The position numbers and the translations under genes are program-made. Below are positions 60,173 to 64,000 of a stretch of DNA of 64,000 bases, piece after piece. How positions within the stretch are numbered: the stretch's first letter is position 1; each line of letters begins with the position of its first letter. The stretch is taken from positions 124,001 through 188,000 of the forward strand of contig NZ_CM016730.1 in assembly GCF_005796225.1 (NCBI RefSeq), read 5' to 3'. Under the pieces are notes generated by a model. It had not been told where the DNA came from. It worked only from the letters and a program-made list of their open reading frames with translations, and ran no database searches. The stretch is from Pseudarthrobacter sp. NamE5 (GTDB lineage Bacteria; Actinomycetota; Actinomycetes; Actinomycetales; Micrococcaceae).

Positions 60173-60682
60173 CTATGCCTCCCTCGCAGGGGCTCCTGCT
60201 GAGTGCTGCTGCACCAGTACGCTCAAGCGCTCGGAGCTTGCCCGCAAGGCGTCCAGCTCGCGGCGGCTATATTCATCGACCGCGCCGTGTATCAAATCCG
60301 GGAGTTCTGCGTCTGCTCCCTCGTCCACTTCGAACTCGTGTGTAAGCGTGACCTCGGAGCAACCGTGCGCCTGCAGGATTGCCCAGTGACCGCCAAGATG
60401 CAGCAAGGGATATTCCAGATCGAGCTGTTCAAATTTGCCCCGGTGCCTGGCAGCGTCGAAGACCCGGTGACAGTGGCTGGAGTTCAAGGCACCGTTCACC
60501 ACAACGGACGTCCGGAGCTCATGGTCGGCGTCATCACCGCTTACCCGCTCGGAGTACACGGTCAGACCGTCCAGGAACGGCCAGTGGGTTGAGTCCTGCA
60601 GCACGGTGAAGATCAGGTCGGCGGGGGCCTCGATGGTAAGCCTGTGGGTTGTCCGGCGCGTGGTTAGCGACACGTCATACAC
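60173..60682 (-). CDS. SRPBCC-fold aromatase/cyclase-like protein
   Basis: 169 residues. TTHRLTIEAPADLIFTVLQDSTHWPFLDGLTVYSERVSGDDADHELRTSVVVNGALNSSHCHRVFDAARHRGKFEQL, then GHWAILQAHGCSEVTLTHEFEVDE, follows the polyketide aromatase/cyclase (START-like) pattern: a strand, a TV/W-P helix, then a seven-strand cavity. No polyketide synthase is near. It probably binds a hydrophobic ligand; its role here is unknown. Opposite strand to the sulfur operon. Confidence 0.83.
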   Translation of the reverse strand: MYDVSLTTRRTTHRLTIEAPADLIFTVLQDSTHWPFLDGLTVYSERVSGDDADHELRTSVVVNGALNSSHCHRVFDAARHRGKFEQLDLEYPLLHLGGHWAILQAHGCSEVTLTHEFEVDEGADAELPDLIHGAVDEYSRRELDALRASSERLSVLVQQHSAGAPAREA

Positions 60683-61173
60683 CTCCTCGATTCAATGGGA
60701 AACATTCAGCAATCTAAGCCAGCCCGGCCCCGGTGCGCGGGTTTTCGTCCTCTTGCGTCATGACAGGAAATCAGGGGTAACACTAGGTCCCGTAGTCGGC
60801 CCTTACCTGGTCACCGGATGAGGCCCGGCTGTCTTGTACTCTTCGATTGCTGGCAGTGCCTTGAACCGCGCTCCCTAAGTCCGGACAACCACTAACCGAT
60901 CTTGCCCTGGTCCTTCCCCAGAAGTGCCAAACGAACGACCACGCCATTCAGCACCGATAACGGATTGTCAGGTCGGGTCCCGAAGCAATCAGCAGAGGCG
61001 CTTGAAGTCGGGGGGCATGGAACAGCGAGAAGCGCTGTCAGCCCAGGACTTGATTACCTCATGATGCGAATCGTGAACGCAGGTTGCCTTGGGCGTCAGT
61101 CCGTTTCACCACCGGTTGAACCCCACGCAAGCGGGTGGTTGGTTGGAGTCACCGGTTTCGAAAGGAAAAGAAC
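60683..61173. other. Gap upstream of the flavin reductase
   Basis: No gene or strong hairpin seen. It must hold promoters for the divergent SRPBCC and flavin reductase genes; no consensus was clear. Confidence 0.5.
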
Positions 61174-61692
61174 ATGACGGAACACTTCGATCTCAGTCAG
61201 CAGCGCCTGCGCCATATCCTGGGTCACTTCGCCTCCGGGCTGACCGTCATCACCGCGGCCACGGACAACGGTCCCGCCGGCTTCACATGCCAGTCCTTTT
61301 CTTCCCTTTCACTGGAACCGCCGCTGGTGACCTTCTGCCCGGCCCGCAGCTCCAGTACCTGGCCCCACCTGCGCCGCGCCAACCGTTTCACCGTAAATAT
61401 CCTGCCGGCCGGACACCAGCACCTGGCTGCCCAGTTCGCCCGCTCCGGTACCGATAAATTCGCCGGCGTGGAATATTCGGCTTCCCCGCTGGGCAACCCC
61501 ATACTGAATCAGTCGCTCGCCTGGGTGGACTGCGAACTACATGAAGAGTATGACGGCGGCGACCACACCATTGTGGTCGGTGCTGTCCGCGCCCTGAAGG
61601 CCCGGGAAGCGGCCGAACCGCTCCTCTTCTACAAGGGCAACTACATCAACGGTCCGCAGCTCCGCGCCGGCCGGCTGGAAAGCGTGGCATGA
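61174..61692 (+). CDS. Flavin reductase (HpaC/NtaB/DszD-like)
   Basis: 172 residues from the ATG at 61174 with GAAAGGAAAAGAAC upstream. RHILGHFASGLTVITAATDNGPAGFTCQSFSSLSLEPPLVTFCPARSSSTWPHLRRANRFTVNIL, ARSGTDKFAGVEY and DHTIVVGAVRAL are the FMN-binding split-barrel blocks. It would supply FMNH2 to the monooxygenase at 58056, from which it is separated by decayed DNA. An ATG overlapping its stop (ATGA, 61689) begins a degraded frame. Confidence 0.93.
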   Translation: MTEHFDLSQQRLRHILGHFASGLTVITAATDNGPAGFTCQSFSSLSLEPPLVTFCPARSSSTWPHLRRANRFTVNILPAGHQHLAAQFARSGTDKFAGVEYSASPLGNPILNQSLAWVDCELHEEYDGGDHTIVVGAVRALKAREAAEPLLFYKGNYINGPQLRAGRLESVA

Positions 61693-62093
61693 CGTCTGCC
61701 GCACCCGACACCTCCCAGCGGAAGCGCCGCCCGACCAAGACGGCAATCGTCGACACGCGGCGTCGCGGCGAGCACTACCAAGCAAGCCGACACCAAGGGC
61801 ATCTTCGACCTGACAGCACACAAAGAGCGGAAACTACTGCCGATAATTTCCAGGTATGAATAGCACCGCTATGCCGTTGTTGCCACCAGAACTGACACGA
61901 CAGCAGTCCTTCCCACACAAGACCGACCTGGAGGATGAGCTCTACGACGCTCCTAAGCGCCGGGCTTCGACATGCTCCTGCATGCCCTATCGGTAGCCCG
62001 GGACCACGAGACCGTGCCGTCACCGGTCCGATCTTCGACGCGGCCTACGAATACATTCGCCGCAAAATGCTCGCCGGAAGGGCTCTCCCATGA
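61689..62093 (+). pseudogene. Degraded reading frames before chrA, possibly chrB-like
   Basis: No intact gene. Segments in different frames read TKGIFDLTAHKERKLLPIISRYE (61790-61860), GFDMLLHALSVARDHE (about 61966-62010) and IFDAAYEYIRRKMLAGRALP (up to the TGA at 62091-62093). The order FDL...LLP, GF..LLHAL, FDA.YEYIRRKM and the ATGA overlap with chrA resemble the end of a chromate-resistance ChrB-type protein. The identification is tentative. Confidence 0.35.
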
Positions 62094-63458
62094 GCCGCCT
62101 GAACAGCACCGACCGCACAGAGGATCTCATCCCGCTGCGCGAGGCCACCAAAGCATGGTTCAAGATCTCCCTGCAGACCTTCGGCGGCCCGGCCGGGCAG
62201 ATCGCCTGATGCACCGGTCCCTTGTGGAGGAGAATCGCTGGATCGGGGAACGGCGTTTCCTGCACGCCCTGTCCTACTGCACGCTGCTGCCCGGCCCCGA
62301 GGCCCAGCAGCTGGCCATCTACATCGGCTGGCTGCTCAACGGCGCCCGCGGCGGGCCGATCGCTGGAACGCTGTTCGTCCTGCCCGGTGTCGTAGCACTG
62401 CTGGCACTCTCGGCCACTTATGCCGCCTTCGTGGACACGGGCGTCGTCACCGCCCTGTTCACCGGCCTGGCCGCCGCGGTCCTGGCCATCGTCGCCCAAG
62501 CGGTTATTAAAGTCGCCAAACGCGCCCTCGCCCTGCACCACCGGGCCCTCGTGCCCTCGCCGTCGCCGCGTTCGTGGCCCTGGCCGTTTTCCACGTGCCT
62601 TTCCCCGCGGTGGTTGCGGCCGCGGCCCTCACTGGGTGGACCATAAGACGGGTACGGCCCGGGATTATGGCCGCCCCGGCGTCGAAACAGACAGCTGACG
62701 GGCCGACACCGATAATCGCCGACGACGCCCTGCATCAGTCCAGGCCTTCCGCCCGGCGGGCCCTGCTCGTGCTGGGCGCAGGGATCCCGCTGTGGCTGGC
62801 CCCCGTCGGGCTAGCGGCGTTGCTCACCGGCCCGGGCAGCGTGTTCACGCAGCAGGGCCTGTTCTTCTCCGGCACCGCCTTGGTCACTTTCGGCGGGGCC
62901 TACGCGGTCCTGGCCTACGTCGCCCAGCAGGCCGTCGCCAGCTACGGCTGGCTGACCCCCGGGGAGATGGTGAAGGGCCTTGCCCTGGCCGAGACCACCC
63001 CCGGCCCCCTGATCATGGTCGTGCAGTTCGTGGCGTTCCTTGGCGCCTTCCGCGACCCCGGCACCCTCGACCCCTGGGTCGCCGCGGTGCTCGCCTCACT
63101 GCTGACCACCTGGGTGACGTTCGTTCCCTGCTTCCTGTTCATCTTCCTCGGCGCACCGTACGTTGAACGCCTGCGTGGAAACAAGTCCCTTTCCGCGGCC
63201 CTGACCGGTATTACCGCCGCTGTCGTGGGCGTGATCGCCAACCTCGCCGTCTACTTCGCCGTCCACACCTTCTTCACTACAACCACAGCCCTGATCTGGG
63301 GACCGAACCACCTTGACGTGCCAGACATCGCCAGCCTGCACCCGACCGCTGTCCTGATCTCGATCGCTGCCATGTTCATGATCTTCAAGCTCAAGTGGAG
63401 CGTCCTGCGCACCCTCGGCGTCTGTGCCGCCGCCGGCCTCGCATCCGGTCTCCTCTAA
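62090..63458 (+). pseudogene. chrA: Chromate transporter ChrA, two frameshifts
   Basis: About 455 codons of a bidomain ChrA chromate exporter in three frames. The first frame (62090-62206) has WFKISLQTFGGPAGQIA. A missing base gives TGA at 62207, and the next frame resumes exactly with MHRSLVEENRWIGERRFLHALSYCTLLPGPEAQQLAIYIGWLLNG. A second loss of one base near 62550 leads to the third frame, with FFSGTALVTFGGAYAVLAYVAQQAV, WLTPGEMVKGLALAETTPGPLIMVVQFVAFLGAF. Both CHR signature repeats (FGGP.GQ..MH and FGGAY.VL) are present. Unless sequencing errors are responsible, no full-length transporter is made. Confidence 0.88.
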
Positions 63459-64000
63459 ATCCGCCCCAAACACGTTGCCTTAATGTCACCCTGGTAAAGC
63501 CACCGGTGCGTCTCCGGTTCGCGCTTAAAGCCCTCGATAAAGAACTCCACTCTTGAGAGAGGGAACTTCAGCCGGTCTTGCTAAAAAAGACAAGGGCCTC
63601 GTGCAACCCTCACGGCGTCGCTTCCTCGGTTTCAATGCCGATTAGTGGATATTCGGTCAAGTAGCCTGAGGACCTACCCAAGCCCAAAGAGGATACGGTA
63701 CCCGCCGGATCTGGCGGGGTTCGGAGACGTCGTGTCGCCGAAATGTCGGCTGTCAGAATAACGTCCAATTCCAACTCATTGACAGTGACTCGATGAGGCT
63801 TTCAGATCCCATCCTGACAACCCGGGGGGAGGAAATTGAGGGGGCGGTCCGTCCCGCGGAGGCGAAAGAGCCGAAATGTGGGGCTTGGTGGGGATTCGTT
63901 TGGGGGCAGGGGATGGCGAAGTCACCTCGCTCGGCTCGGGACGTTTCCGAGAACAAGGCCCCAGCTCCGACGATGGGAAAATCCTCCCTGGTCAGGCGAG
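63459..64000. other. Terminal gene-free stretch
   Basis: No intact gene. It contains the right copy of the diverged direct repeat (from about 63638) and a GGGGTTCGGAGACGTCGTGTCGC-type sequence at 63716-63738 that looks like a transposon end but is unproven. Confidence 0.5.
63638..64000 (+). repeat. Diverged direct repeat, right copy
   Basis: Same ordered blocks and orientation as 53023-53450 (see there), running to the window end. The two copies enclose the sulfonate-type operon, the SRPBCC gene, flavin reductase and chrA. Confidence 0.6.

Noticed and set aside
63716..63760. Tn3-type terminal inverted repeat
   Set aside because: The GGGG start and composition are suggestive, but no matching inverted end, transposase or resolvase was found.
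1..64000. CRISPR arrays, rRNA and tRNA genes
   Set aside because: No regularly spaced short repeats, no rRNA-like stretches and no full cloverleaf noticed on either strand by reading; a computed scan was not possible.

Overview
The window is high-GC actinobacterial DNA. Gene content, ATGA/GTGA start-stop overlaps and protein styles (Lsr2, DUF4913, SCO6880-like conjugation protein, cellulose-synthase-like glycosyltransferase, IS30) point to Arthrobacter or a close relative in the Micrococcaceae. ParA with its partner, a primase-like Rep protein and a type IV secretion (T4SS) operon show that it is part of a plasmid, probably a large catabolic and conjugative one. This assignment is inference from content; no rRNA or tRNA gene was seen.

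Layout. 0-5.8 kb: the 3' end of a GH26-type glycosidase, a cellulose-synthase-like glycosyltransferase broken by one amber codon, a truncated histidine kinase with an intact response regulator, and a PadR regulator with a partner membrane protein. 5.9-8.1 kb: decayed IS30 transposase and an aminoglycoside-phosphotransferase-like remnant. 8.1-16.6 kb: plasmid maintenance and control, with parA and a two-RHH partner gene flanked by matching TTATGGCA repeats, a Rep gene whose leader carries an attenuator-like hairpin opposite a possible antisense RNA, three small RHH-like genes, an XRE/ImmA/membrane-protein module and an anchored hydrolase. 16.7-28.5 kb: an 11-gene conjugation operon (peptidoglycan hydrolase, lipoprotein, two MinD-like proteins, pilin, VirB8-, VirB6-, VirB4- and VirD4-like proteins, DUF4913), a strong terminator and a plasmid-borne Lsr2. 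No relaxase is recognisable.

28.6-33.7 kb: a mosaic of remnants, small membrane proteins, and a DHA2-type drug exporter divergent from a TetR regulator with three operator boxes between them. 33.8-52.7 kb: a catabolic island. It holds OtnI, OtnK and OtnC for four-carbon acid sugars, an Asp/Glu racemase-family enzyme, a DUF4392 (D-glutamate cyclase-like) protein, an epoxide-hydrolase-like enzyme, RidA, a nitrilase-family hydrolase, a DUF2848 protein, a cupin, a split TPP-dependent 2-oxoacid decarboxylase, an aldehyde dehydrogenase, and two paralogous transporter/GntR pairs. A 17-bp palindrome (ATATAC-N5-GTATAT) occurs once in each of five promoter regions, so most of this island looks like one GntR regulon for a substrate I could not identify.

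53-64 kb: an organosulfur or alkanesulfonate-type uptake and oxidation operon (SBP, ATPase, permease, TauD-like dioxygenase, FMN-dependent monooxygenase) with a flavin reductase further on, bracketed by diverged direct repeats. Decayed potassium-channel and chromate-transporter genes lie in the same segment. Broken genes are unusually common across the window (amber codon, frameshifts, truncations), consistent with a plasmid built by repeated acquisition and decay, although assembly errors could explain the single-base cases.
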